A stretch of 64,000 bases of DNA from G963665495 sp963677785. Its GTDB lineage: Bacteria > Desulfobacterota > Desulfovibrionia > Desulfovibrionales > Desulfovibrionaceae. Numbering within the stretch: position 1 is the first letter of the stretch; each line of letters begins with the position of its first letter. A model generated the notes under the pieces. It was given only the letters and a program-made list of their open reading frames with translations. It was not told the origin of the DNA and ran no database searches. Where the stretch lies: assembly GCA_963677785.2 (NCBI GenBank), contig CAXXDH010000002.1, positions 1-64,000 of the forward strand. The letters are read 5' to 3'. Position numbers and translations under genes: made by a program. Shown one piece after another: positions 1 through 12,762 of the stretch.

Positions 1-1218
<1,218 letters not shown>

Positions 1219-1261
1219 ACGAGAACAAACCCGGCTCGCTATTTAATTGCAAGGGGCTTTT

Positions 1262-1274
1262 TCGCTCTTTGACA
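1262..1274 (+). promoter_or_regulatory. boxA-like antitermination site in rRNA leader/spacer
   Basis: TCGCTCTTTGACA closely resembles the boxA consensus TGCTCTTTAACA that loads the Nus antitermination complex on rRNA transcripts. It lies between 16S and tRNA-Ile, the usual spacer position. The call is by motif and context only. Confidence 0.55.
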
Positions 1275-1301
1275 TGTTAGCGCGAGATGCGAACCGCAAA
1301 T

Positions 1302-1380
<79 letters not shown>

Positions 1381-1387
1381 TCCCAGT

Positions 1388-1463
1388 GGGGGTGTAGCTC
1401 AGCTGGGAGAGCACCTGCCTTGCAAGCAGGGGGTCATCGGTTCAAATCCGTTCACCTCCACCA
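1388..1463 (+). tRNA. alaT: tRNA-Ala (TGC)
   Basis: 76 nt. Acceptor GGGGGTG pairs with CACCTCC, D-arm GCTCAGCTGGGAGAGC, anticodon loop CTTGCAA giving anticodon TGC, T-arm GGTTCAAATCC, encoded CCA. It lies only 7 nt after tRNA-Ile, in the classical rRNA spacer position. Confidence 0.97.
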
Positions 1464-1575
1464 CCCTACCCTGCCTTTAGTGGCCGGGCTGGCTTGGTCG
1501 GATGGAAATTTCTTTCCCGGTTCGCAGATTCGAATTTAATTCGAGTATGCCAACCGGGCTGGAAAGCCCGAAGTA

Positions 1576-1590
1576 TGCGCTCATTGACAG
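1576..1590 (+). promoter_or_regulatory. second boxA-like site before 23S rRNA
   Basis: TGCGCTCATTGACAG resembles boxA and lies about 40 nt before the 23S 5' end, where many bacteria repeat the antitermination site. One or two mismatches to the consensus make this tentative. Confidence 0.4.
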
Positions 1591-1626
1591 TTACATAGGG
1601 AAAAAGAAGAGAAATTTAAGCAAGAA

Positions 1627-4555
<2,929 letters not shown>

Positions 4556-4590
4556 TTTTCTCTTCTTCCCCTATGAACTTATATATTTTG

Positions 4591-4707
4591 TCCTGGTGGT
4601 CATGGAGGAGGGGGTACACCCGTTCCCTTTCCGAACACGGCAGTTAAGCCCTCCATCGCCGATGATACTGCAGAGGAGTCTGTGGGAAAGTAGGTCGTCG
4701 CCAGGGC
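4591..4707 (+). rRNA. rrf: 5S ribosomal RNA
   Basis: About 117 nt. The 5' TCCTGGTGG pairs with the 3' CGCCAGGG, and the internal CCGAACACGGCAGTTAAGCC is the conserved 5S loop region. It lies about 35 nt after 23S and is followed by a strong terminator, closing the rRNA operon. Confidence 0.95.
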
Positions 4708-4719
4708 AAGAATTTCCCC

Positions 4720-4753
4720 AAAACGCCCGCTTACCAAAAGCGGGCGTTTTGGC
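4720..4753 (+). terminator. rho-independent terminator of the rRNA operon
   Basis: AAAACGCCCGCTT, a four-base loop, then AAGCGGGCGTTTT makes a long GC-rich stem ending in a T-run, 12 nt after 5S. The flanking A and T runs make it potentially bidirectional, so it may also stop transcription arriving from the convergent RHS locus. Confidence 0.9.
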
Positions 4754-4764
4754 GTTTTATGGAC

Positions 4765-6298
4765 CTAATTGGCCTCGTTGAAACGAAGATGGACGATCCG
4801 GCAGGCAAACAGGGGTGCGCCGTCGGTCTCCACGCTGGCGGGCATGCGGCCGCCCGCGTATTGGAAGCGGTACTTCAATACGTCGCTGCCGTCGTACACG
4901 GCCAGGAGGCGGGTCAGGCCTTGCCAGAGGTACTTTTCGCTGACGATGCCGTCGATCTTTTTGGCGATGCGGCGGCCGAGGGGGTCGATGGTGTATTCGA
5001 TCGTACGGCCGTCGGGCAGGGCCACGGCGCGGAGGGCGCCGCGCGTATCGTAGGTGTAGGTGGTCACCCCGTCCGCCGTGGTTTTGGTCTGCAAGTAGCC
5101 GTCCGCGTCGTAGGCGTAGGTGCTGTCTCCGGCCGTGAGCAGGCGGTCTTCGGCGTCGTAGGAGAAGGTCCGGTCCGTGATGCCGCGTCTGGAATTATAC
5201 TCCCAGATACGCCAGCCGTTGCCGCCGTACATGTACTGCTCCACCAGCGTCTCGTTGGCCCGCACCTCAAGCAACCGGCCCAGGTCGTCGTATGCGTATG
5301 AGTAGGCGGTGGTCTCGCCGTCTATTACCTCGGTCTTTGCAATGATCTGCCCGCCCTTGTTGCGCTGCAGGCTCAGGGAGAAGATGTCCGTACCGTTGAC
5401 CTGGGTCAGCTGGGTTTCCAGCTCGCCGAAGCCGTTGAGGCCGAAGGTTGCGCTGAAGCTGCCGCCCGCGTCCGTGTCGCTTATAGCCTCAACGCTGCCG
5501 TTTTCCGCGCTACGGGTGATGCTGCAATTGCCCGCTTTGGTGAGCAGGTCGTCGGCGTCGCGTTCGAACGCGGTTTCTGCGCCCGCGTATGTCATGGAGG
5601 CGAGCTGCAGGTTGTCGTCGTACGTATAGCTGATGGCGGCGGCCAGGTCGCCGGAGAGCGTACGCGAAGTCAGCAGCGGGCCGTCCCAGGTGTAAGCCAC
5701 GGCCTGGCCGCTGAAAGTGATCTGCGCGACCTTGCCCGGGCAGCTGTAGGTGTAGTCGATGTCGCCTTCGGGCGTGCTGATGCGTTCGAGCAGGCCGTCG
5801 GTGTAGACGTAGCTGATCTGCGCCCCTGATGGCGCGGTCACGGACGTGAGGCGGCGGTCCTTGTCGTAGGCGTAGCCGTAGAGATTCTCCAGCGGGGTTT
5901 CGTAGCTGACCGGGCGGTCCACGCTGTTGTAGGCGTAGCTGTGGTCCTCCTGGGTCATGGGCGTGGTCAGCAGGGTCATGTTGCCGTTGGCGTCGTAGGC
6001 AAAGCGTACGGAGGTGCCGTCCGGCCGGGTGATGGCCGTGAGCTGGTCCACGCTGTCGTAGGCAAAGCTGGTGGTGCGGTCCAGCGCGTCGGTGACCGCG
6101 GCCAGGTTGCCGCGCGTATCGTAGGCGTAGGAGACCGTGCGGGCCTGGTCCGGCTGGTCTTCCGCGCCCACGCTGACGGAGGCGATCCGGCCTTCGTCGT
6201 CGTAGGCGTACGTGGTATCGTGGAACCCGGCCACGCTGGAGCTCCGGGCCAGCAGCGTATCCGGATCGAACGTACGGGTCAGCACGCGGCCGAAGGGG
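4765..6298 (-). pseudogene. orphan RHS core fragment 4, truncated and tipless
   Basis: An open frame (first possible GTG at 6285) of about 506 codons of YD repeats, nearly identical to the full-length RHS protein from its TRTFDPDTLLARSS segment onward. Homology starts abruptly at about 6297, just behind the upstream immunity gene. It stops at about 4826, inside the segment that in the full protein reads GGRMPVSVETDGTTYYLHYD. Here it instead runs into a novel 17-residue tail and a stop at 4765. The core terminus (KDPIGFDGGDTDLYGY) and any toxin tip are missing, and no immunity gene follows, only the convergent rRNA operon terminator. No ribosome-binding site or signal peptide is visible, so it is probably a decayed remnant of the oldest cassette. 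Confidence 0.8.
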
Positions 6299-6314
6299 GC
6301 ATGTAAAACCAGAA

Positions 6315-6698
6315 CTAATTAGATTTAGAAAGTGGTTTCGTTTTGTTATTTTTATAAAAAATTAAAAAAGCAGTCAAAGAATGAGTAGTTAATGGTGAAA
6401 AGCTTTTAAAAATGTTTGATGCCATATACGTACCTGGCAAATTACAAAAGTATATTATGTCTATTATACAATATAAAATGATTGTAAGAAAAAGTAAATG
6501 TCTCAAATATTTTATCTGCAAGATGAAAAAAAATGTAAATAACAAGAGTATAAAATCATGGCCGATAAAAAAAAGGGAAATCCAATTGATATCTGTGAAA
6601 GAAAAAGTCAATGAAGTAGCATAAAAAGAAGAGGCGCAAAGAAGTAGTACTATTGTATATATTAAAAGATCAATTCTTTTGCACTTTTTTAAGAACAT
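6315..6698 (-). CDS. putative membrane immunity protein of orphan RHS tip 3
   Basis: 127 residues, strongly hydrophobic, with about four predicted membrane spans (roughly residues 9-28, 38-60, 64-84 and 100-114) and a basic tail rich in Lys and Ser. It lies 56 nt behind the stop of orphan module 3 on the same strand, the position held by the cognate immunity gene in each other module. DNA is very AT-rich, unlike the flanking RHS core. I do not recognise the family. A membrane-embedded immunity protein would fit a toxin that attacks the inner membrane or enters through it, but that is inference from position and topology only. Confidence 0.6.
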   Translation of the reverse strand: MFLKKCKRIDLLIYTIVLLLCASSFYATSLTFSFTDINWISLFFIGHDFILLLFTFFFILQIKYLRHLLFLTIILYCIIDIIYFCNLPGTYMASNIFKSFSPLTTHSLTAFLIFYKNNKTKPLSKSN

Positions 6699-6754
6699 AG
6701 CTTTTCCGTCATATTGAGTTAATCTATATTTACTTATACTTATAGTGAATGCGA

Positions 6755-7861
6755 CTAGCGGACCCTGTTATTGTTAATCCTCCAGGCGCATGGTGGATAC
6801 TTATTTAAGATTTTATCCGCTATTTCCTGTGGGCGTACAGTAGTACCTCGTGAGTCCAAATAAGCTCTAAAAAGACTATAGTCGTGTATTTCTTTTTCAA
6901 GGCAATTTTTTAAGCATGGGTTTTGTTCAACATACTTCCTAAGTAGTTCACGAACATGTTTTTGTTGCGCGTAAGCTACCGGGTACATGCTTCTGAAAGG
7001 AATACCAAAATATGGGATAGAGGTTTGCATACCTGTACCAAAGTCATTAATTTCACCTTTTAACATCGATCGTTCCGTTTCAGATAATGTCTCAAGTCCC
7101 TCCACATCCACACAATTCACCGGATCTCCACCGCAATACCCATACAGATCCGTATCCCCGCCATCAAACCCGATCGGATCCTTGGAGGTCCAGCGTCCGG
7201 TTTCCGGATCATAATCGCGATAGCCGAATCTTACCAGTCCGGTTTCGGCATCGTAGAGTCCGCCTGCAAAGCCCAGCACGCTGAATGCGGGTTTGGTGTC
7301 CGTCAGGATATTGCCGAAGCTGTCGTAGACGACCCGTTTCAAGATGCCGCCGTCGGTGTCGGTCAGGGCGACCAGGCTGCCGACTTGGTCGTAATGCAAA
7401 TAATAGGTCGTGCCGTCGGTTTCCACGCTGACGGGCATGCGGCCGCCCGCGTATTGGAAGCGGTATTTGAGTAGGTCGCTGCCGTCGTACACGGCCAGAA
7501 GGCGGGTCATGCCTTGCCAGAGGTATTTTTCGGTTATTATCCCGTCCACTTTTTTTGCAATACGGCGGCCGAGGGGGTCGATTACATATTCGATCGTACG
7601 GCCGTCGGGCAGGGCCACGGCGCGGAGGGCGCCGCGCGTATCGTAGGTGTAGGTGGTCACGCCGTCGGGCGTGGTTTTGGTCTGCAAGTAGCCGTCCGCG
7701 TCGTAGGTGCTGTCTCCGGCCGTGAGCAGGCGGTCTTCGGCGTCGTAGGAGAAGGTACGGTCCGTGATGCCGCGTCTGGAATTATACTCCCAGATACGCC
7801 AGCCGTTGCCGCCGTACATGTACTGTTCCACCAGCGTTTCGTTGGCCCGCACCGACAGCAA
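6755..7861 (-). CDS. orphan RHS module 3: RHS core end plus unknown toxin tip
   Basis: RHS homology enters at about 7914 in the segment IDGETTAYAYAYDD, continues through DPETGRWTSKDPIGF, and passes the core boundary at DPVNCVDVEGL. The last ~120 residues are unrelated to the other tips. They start LETLSETERSMLKGEI, include two Cys-containing helices (NPCLKNCLEKE), a HDYSLFRAYLDSRG segment and end in a basic RINNNRVR. No start codon with a ribosome-binding site is visible (first candidate is TTG at 7861), nor a signal peptide, so it is more likely a silent cassette than an expressed gene. The core Trp of DPVNWVD is Cys here, and the ADGYL-repeat before it has lost two residues compared with its siblings. 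The tip family is unrecognised. Confidence 0.7.
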   Translation of the reverse strand: MLSVRANETLVEQYMYGGNGWRIWEYNSRRGITDRTFSYDAEDRLLTAGDSTYDADGYLQTKTTPDGVTTYTYDTRGALRAVALPDGRTIEYVIDPLGRRIAKKVDGIITEKYLWQGMTRLLAVYDGSDLLKYRFQYAGGRMPVSVETDGTTYYLHYDQVGSLVALTDTDGGILKRVVYDSFGNILTDTKPAFSVLGFAGGLYDAETGLVRFGYRDYDPETGRWTSKDPIGFDGGDTDLYGYCGGDPVNCVDVEGLETLSETERSMLKGEINDFGTGMQTSIPYFGIPFRSMYPVAYAQQKHVRELLRKYVEQNPCLKNCLEKEIHDYSLFRAYLDSRGTTVRPQEIADKILNKYPPCAWRINNNRVR

Positions 7862-7908
7862 CCGGCCCAGGTCGTCGTATGCGTAGGCGTAGGCGGTGGT
7901 CTCGCCGT

Positions 7909-8184
7909 CTATGATTTATCTTTAGTTGGTAGTTCCACTTTCCAATGGAATAATTCATGGAAGTCATCGAAACACTTTTTGCAAATCCATCTGTAATGGT
8001 CTCTAGTAGTATAGCCCTCATCCTCAGTGTCGGAAGTTAAGGTTTCAGAAAATTTTTTTGAACAAAATTCGCAATGATCGTGATCCCAACTTGCCTCTGT
8101 TGTATGATATTTTTCAAAAACAAGAGTTGCTCCTTTTAGGTATTTTTCCTGTCCTTGTAACCTCCAATCGTTTTTGTCTTTCAT
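7909..8184 (-). CDS. putative immunity protein with two CxxC motifs (orphan tip 2)
   Basis: 91 residues from the ATG at 8184, chosen because TTAGGAG sits just upstream and because the start falls 13 nt behind the stop of toxin module 2. It begins MKDKNDWRLQGQEKYLKG and carries HCEFC and ICKKC, a probable zinc-binding pair, within a WDHDHCEFC...DHYRWICKKCF context. From memory, small proteins of this NDWRLxxQExYLKG type commonly sit next to type-37-like toxin tips, which supports an immunity role. The TAG stop overlaps the first bases of the next RHS core copy, so the gene ends exactly at a cassette junction. Confidence 0.7.
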   Translation of the reverse strand: MKDKNDWRLQGQEKYLKGATLVFEKYHTTEASWDHDHCEFCSKKFSETLTSDTEDEGYTTRDHYRWICKKCFDDFHELFHWKVELPTKDKS

Positions 8185-8197
8185 AGGAACTCCTAAT

Positions 8198-9709
8198 TTA
8201 CTTTTTCGGGACAGATGAGCCATCAGGGTATAATCTGTGCCAATTCCCATCTGCATCCTTATAATCCCAATGAGGGCCTACAGGTGGGGCGTGATCTAAA
8301 TCTGGCCTTAAGCTTTCACCTGTTTCAGGATTGAAGTAATTTCCTTCTTTATCTCCCGGAGTACTTCCTGGTTTTCCTTTCCATTCAAATCCTTCAGGGG
8401 GGATGGTTGGATCGTTACCTGGAAAATCTGGGCAAGGGCTTTCTTTGTTTGGTTCAGTAGCAGGTTTTTCACTCTCAGGTTGTTCATCTTCAGCACCATC
8501 AATCGCTTCAGCAATTGCAGCACCTGTAATAATCCCTGCCAATATTGCACCTGTTGTCTCAAGAGCAGGAATTGCGGCAGCAATAACGGGAGGAGCAAGA
8601 AACAAAGGAAGGAACAACCCCTTCGGATCCACCAACCTAACCGGATCGCAACCGCAATACCCATACAGATCCGTATCCCCGCCGTCGAAGCCAATCGGAT
8701 CCTTCGACGTCCAGCGTCCGGTCTCCGGATCATAATCGCGATAGCCGAATCTTACCAGTCCGGTGTCGGCATCGTAGAGTCCGCCTGCAAAGCACAGCAC
8801 GCTGAATGCGGGTTTGGTGTCCGTCAGGATATTGCCAAAGCTGTCGTAGACGACCCGTTTCAAGATGCCGCCGTCGGTGTCGGTCAGGGCGACCAGGCTG
8901 CCGACCTGGTCGTAATGCAAATAATAGGTCGTGCCGTCGGTTTCCACGCTGGCGGGCATGCGGCCGCCCGCGTATTGGAAGCGGTATTTGAGTAGGTCGC
9001 TGCCGTCGTACACGGCCAGGAGGCGGGTCATGCCTTGCCAGAGGTATTTTTCGGTTATTATCCCGTCCACTTTTTTTGCAATACGGCGGCCGAGGGGGTC
9101 GATTACATATTCGATCGTACGGCCGTCGGGCAGGGCCACGGCGCGGAGGGCGCCGCGCGTATCGTAGGTGTAGGTGGTCACGCCGTCGGGCGTGGTTTTG
9201 GTCCGCAAATAGCCGTCCGCGTCGTAGGCGTAGGTGCTGTCTCCGGCCGTGAGCAGGCGGTCTTCGGCGTCGTAGGAGAAGGTCCGGTCCGTGATGCCGC
9301 GTCTGGAATTATACTCCCAGATACGCCAGCCGTTGCCGCCGTACATGTACTGTTCCACCAGCGTCTCGTTGGCCCGCACCTCGAGCAACCGGCCCAGGTC
9401 GTCGTATGCGTATGAGTAGGCGGTAGTTTCGCCGTCTATTACCTCGGTCTTTGCAATGATCTGCCCGCCCTTGTTGCGCTGCAGGCTCAGGGAGAAGATG
9501 TCCGTACCGTTGACCTGGGTCAGCTGGGTTTCCAGCTCGCCGAAGCCGTTGAGGCCGAAGGTTGCGTTGAAGGTCCCGCCCGCGCCCGTGTCGCCGACAG
9601 CCTCAACACTGCCGTTTTCCGCGCTGCGGGTGATGTTGAAATTGCCCGCTTTGGTGAGCAGGTCGTCGGCGTCGCGTTCGAACGTGGTTTCCGCGCCCGC
9701 GTATGTCAT
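8198..9709 (-). CDS. orphan RHS module 2: RHS core end plus type-37-like toxin tip
   Basis: RHS homology begins at about 9772; the first candidate start is the ATG at 9709, with no convincing ribosome-binding site. The core runs to KDPIGFDGGDTDLYGYCG, then VDPKGL, a canonical DPxGL RHS cleavage-type motif. The tip has an Ala/Ile/Pro-rich, possibly membrane-inserting segment (LFLAPPVIAAAIPALE...), an acidic linker, and a C-terminal domain with GESLRPDLDH, GPHWDY and DGNWHRLYPDGS. I recall this signature from the bacterial toxin 37 family (Ntox37, a predicted nuclease). Its cognate immunity gene follows 13 nt later. Silent-cassette status is inferred from the missing 5' end. Confidence 0.75.
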   Translation of the reverse strand: MTYAGAETTFERDADDLLTKAGNFNITRSAENGSVEAVGDTGAGGTFNATFGLNGFGELETQLTQVNGTDIFSLSLQRNKGGQIIAKTEVIDGETTAYSYAYDDLGRLLEVRANETLVEQYMYGGNGWRIWEYNSRRGITDRTFSYDAEDRLLTAGDSTYAYDADGYLRTKTTPDGVTTYTYDTRGALRAVALPDGRTIEYVIDPLGRRIAKKVDGIITEKYLWQGMTRLLAVYDGSDLLKYRFQYAGGRMPASVETDGTTYYLHYDQVGSLVALTDTDGGILKRVVYDSFGNILTDTKPAFSVLCFAGGLYDADTGLVRFGYRDYDPETGRWTSKDPIGFDGGDTDLYGYCGCDPVRLVDPKGLFLPLFLAPPVIAAAIPALETTGAILAGIITGAAIAEAIDGAEDEQPESEKPATEPNKESPCPDFPGNDPTIPPEGFEWKGKPGSTPGDKEGNYFNPETGESLRPDLDHAPPVGPHWDYKDADGNWHRLYPDGSSVPKK

Positions 9710-9789
9710 GGAGGCGAGCTGCAGGTTGTCGTCGTACGTATAGCCGATGGCGGCGGCCAGGTCGCCGGAGAGTGACCTGCGTAATCTTG

Positions 9790-10089
9790 CTATTCTGTTA
9801 AATCTTTTATGCTATACCATACTACGTAACCAGTCAGTCCATTTTTAGTTCTAATTTTATAATATAAACAATCCTTTGAATATGTTGAAGATAGAATTAC
9901 TACTTTAGTTTTATTCTGTAAAATTGAAATGATTCTGTTTCCAGGAGCCTCAATCCAAGTAGGTTTAAGGAGAAGCTCAGTTTGTTCTTTTATAATTGCA
10001 GATTTATTTTTATTGTTACAAAATAAAAAAAATAATAAGCAAAATAACGATAGCAATAGAATAAAAATATAAATTATTTTTTTGCCCAT
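9790..10089 (-). CDS. putative membrane-anchored SH3-like immunity protein (orphan tip 1)
   Basis: 99 residues. Residues 4-24 form one strong hydrophobic segment followed directly by NNKNKS, giving a signal anchor with the rest outside the cytoplasm. The C-terminal ~70 residues (VVILSSTYSKDCLYYKIR, then GLTGYVVWYSIKDL) look like a bacterial SH3-type beta barrel. It overlaps the 3' end of toxin module 1 by 16 nt, so the two would be translationally coupled. AT-rich DNA. A periplasmic SH3-like immunity protein would fit a toxin acting on cell wall or envelope proteins. Function is inferred from position and topology. Confidence 0.6.
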   Translation of the reverse strand: MGKKIIYIFILLLSLFCLLFFLFCNNKNKSAIIKEQTELLLKPTWIEAPGNRIISILQNKTKVVILSSTYSKDCLYYKIRTKNGLTGYVVWYSIKDLTE

Positions 10090-12590
10090 GGCGCACTCGT
10101 CCCTGTCCTATTTTGTGAGGCTTTATGAAATGAGTAACCATTGACTAAACCAGAATTAATTAAAGATTTACCTAGTGAGACAGGAAGTAATGCAGGATCA
10201 ATATCATAGCCAAGTTTTTCCAAAGCCTCTTGTATTGGAGATGCACATGTTCTTAGTGGAAAACTATAATTTTCTTTGTATTTTGAAAGAAAACATTTGA
10301 TAAAATCTTCCTCGCATGGTGAAAGATCTAACTGTAAAGAAGTTCCATTTCTAAACATATTAATATTCAAATAGTTTTCTTCATCCTCTTGAAACATTCC
10401 GTCCGGGGTGTATGAATATGTTGTACCATCAATAGTAACTGAAACATGGCCAAAAGAAGACCGAAACCATCCGCTGGGCTGCCAAACTGTTACTTTAGTT
10501 AACAGTCCCTCCACATCCACCCAATTCACCGGATCCCAACCGCAGTACGCATACAGATCCGTGTCCCCGCCGTCGAAGCCAATCGGATCCTTCGACGTCC
10601 ATCTTCCGGTTTCCGGATCATAATCCCGATAGCCGAAGCGGATCAAGCCCGTATCGCTGTCGTAGAGTCCGCCTGCAAAGCCCAGCACGCTGAACGTAGG
10701 CTTTGTGTCCGTCAGGATATTTCCGAATGAATCATAGACGACGCGCTTCAGTATGCCGCCGTCGGTGTCGGTCAAAGCTACCAGGCTGCCGACCTGGTCG
10801 TAATGCAAATAATAGGTCGTGCCGTCGGTCTCCACGCTGACGGGCATGCGGCCGCCCGCGTATTGGAAGCGGTATTTGAGGAGGTCGCTGCCGTCGTACA
10901 CGGCCAGGAGGCGGGTCAGGCCTTGCCAGAGGTACTTTTCGCTGACTATGCCATCGATCTTTTTGGCGATGCGGCGGCCGAGGGGGTCGATGGTGTATTC
11001 GATCGTACGGCCGTCGGGCAGGGCCACGGCGCGGAGGGCGCCGCGCGTATCGTAGGTGTAGGTGGTCACGCCGTCGGGCGTGGTTTTGGTCTGCAAGTAG
11101 CCGTCCGCGTCGTAGGCGTAGGTGCTGTCTCCGGCCGTGAGCAGGCGGTCTTCGGCGTCGTAGGAGAAGGTACGGTCCGTGATGCCGCGTCTGGAATTAT
11201 ACTCCCAGATACGCCAGCCGTTGCCGCCGTACATGTACTGCTCCACCAGCGTCTCGTTGGCCCGCACCTCAAGCAACCGGCCCAGGTCGTCGTATGCGTA
11301 GGCGTAGGCGGTGGTTTCGCCGTCTATGATCTCGGTCTTTGCAATGATCTGCCCGCCCTTGTTGCGCTGCAGGCTCAGGGAGAAGATGTCCGTACCGTTG
11401 ACCTGGGTCAGCTGGGTTTCCAGCTCGCCGAAGCCGTTGAGGCCGAAGGTTGCGCTGAAGGTCCCGCCCGCGCCCGTGTCGCCGACAGCCTCAACACTGC
11501 CGTTTTCCGCGCTGCGGGTGATGTTGAAATTGCCCGCTTTGGTGAGCAGGTCGTCGGCGTCGCGTTCGAACGCGGTTTCTGCGCCCGCGTATGTCATGGA
11601 TGCGAGCTGCAGGTTGTCGTCGTACGTATAGCTGATGGCGGCGGCCAGGTCGCCGGAGAGCGTACGCGAGGTCAGCAGCGGGCCGTCCCATTCGTAGGCC
11701 ACGGTCTGGCCGCTGAAAGTGATCTGCGCGACCTTGTCCGGGCAGCTGTAGGTGTAGTCGATGTCGCCTTCGGGCGTTGTGACGCGTTCGAGCAGGCCGT
11801 CGGTGTAGACGTAGCTGATCTGCGCCCCTGATGGCGCGGTCACGGACGTGAGGCGGCGGTCCTTGTCGTAGGCGTAGCCGTAGAGATTTTCCAGCGGGGT
11901 TTCGTAGCTGACCGGGCGGTCCACGCTGTTGTAGGCGTAGCTATGGTCCTCCTGAGTCATGGGCGTGGTCAGCAGGGTCATGTTGCCGTTGGCGTCGTAG
12001 GCAAAGCGTACGGAGGTGCCGTCCGGCCGGGTGATGGCCGTGAGCTGGTCCACGCTGTCGTAGGCAAAGCTGGTGGTGCGGTCCAGCGCGTCGGTGACCG
12101 CGGCCAGGTTGCCGCGCGTATCGTAGGTGTAGGAGACCGTGCGGGCCTGGTCCGCCTGGTCTTCCGCGCCCACGCTGACAGACGCGATCCGGCCTTCATC
12201 GTCGTAGGCGTACGTGGTGTCGTGGAACCCGGCCACGCTGGAGCTCCGGGCCAGCAGCGTATCCGGATCGAACGTACGGGTCAGCACGCGGCCGAAAGGC
12301 GTGGTGGCCGTGATCTGCGAGGTCAGGTAGTCGGTTATGGTGGTGGTCGTACGCTCGTTGCTGGTGCTGGTCCAGGTCACGGACTCGGGCCGGCCGTCGC
12401 TGTCCGCGTCCTCGTAGGCCACGGAACGGGTGGTGGCCAGCTGCTTGCCCGAAGGCACTGTCCGCGTGCTGCTGTTGACGTACTTTTGCAGCGTGGCGGG
12501 ATTGAGGTCGTAGGTCCAGGCGGTATCCGTGCCGCAGGGCAGGGAAGCGGCGCCATTCATGCCCGTGGAAGCCATTTCGTAGGTTTTCAC
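10074..12590 (-). CDS. orphan RHS module 1: long RHS core plus papain-like toxin tip
   Basis: The longest displaced copy. RHS homology spans about 10505-12668 and the open frame starts at a GTG (12590) in the KTYEMASTGMNG segment, without a clear ribosome-binding site or signal peptide. After DPVNWVDVEGL the tip reads TKVTVWQPSGW, SSFGHVSVTIDGTTYSY, an acidic stretch, then RTCASPIQEALEKLGYD. A conserved His in GHVS followed by a Cys in a xxCASxxxEAL context is the order found in circularly permuted papain/NlpC-like (LRAT-type) enzymes. A peptidase, amidase or acyltransferase activity is therefore plausible but unproven. The cognate immunity gene overlaps its stop. Confidence 0.75.
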   Translation of the reverse strand: MKTYEMASTGMNGAASLPCGTDTAWTYDLNPATLQKYVNSSTRTVPSGKQLATTRSVAYEDADSDGRPESVTWTSTSNERTTTTITDYLTSQITATTPFGRVLTRTFDPDTLLARSSSVAGFHDTTYAYDDEGRIASVSVGAEDQADQARTVSYTYDTRGNLAAVTDALDRTTSFAYDSVDQLTAITRPDGTSVRFAYDANGNMTLLTTPMTQEDHSYAYNSVDRPVSYETPLENLYGYAYDKDRRLTSVTAPSGAQISYVYTDGLLERVTTPEGDIDYTYSCPDKVAQITFSGQTVAYEWDGPLLTSRTLSGDLAAAISYTYDDNLQLASMTYAGAETAFERDADDLLTKAGNFNITRSAENGSVEAVGDTGAGGTFSATFGLNGFGELETQLTQVNGTDIFSLSLQRNKGGQIIAKTEIIDGETTAYAYAYDDLGRLLEVRANETLVEQYMYGGNGWRIWEYNSRRGITDRTFSYDAEDRLLTAGDSTYAYDADGYLQTKTTPDGVTTYTYDTRGALRAVALPDGRTIEYTIDPLGRRIAKKIDGIVSEKYLWQGLTRLLAVYDGSDLLKYRFQYAGGRMPVSVETDGTTYYLHYDQVGSLVALTDTDGGILKRVVYDSFGNILTDTKPTFSVLGFAGGLYDSDTGLIRFGYRDYDPETGRWTSKDPIGFDGGDTDLYAYCGWDPVNWVDVEGLLTKVTVWQPSGWFRSSFGHVSVTIDGTTYSYTPDGMFQEDEENYLNINMFRNGTSLQLDLSPCEEDFIKCFLSKYKENYSFPLRTCASPIQEALEKLGYDIDPALLPVSLGKSLINSGLVNGYSFHKASQNRTGTSAPWAKK

Positions 12591-12762
12591 CGCGCCGGAC
12601 GGACCGGTGATGGTGGAGCTGAAGGCATCGCCCGAACCGTACGTATCCTCGTAGGTGGTGGTGTCGCCTTATAAAATGCAAAAGCAGCTTATTTCTTCTA
12701 AAATTGAATGGATATTAACATGATAAATCTATAAACTATTAACGTTTGTAAAGCAAAAGGAA

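Noticed and set aside
4765..12668. Treating the partial RHS copies as independent expressed toxins
   Set aside because: No signal peptide, no convincing ribosome-binding site and 5' ends that begin mid-domain; described instead as orphan modules.
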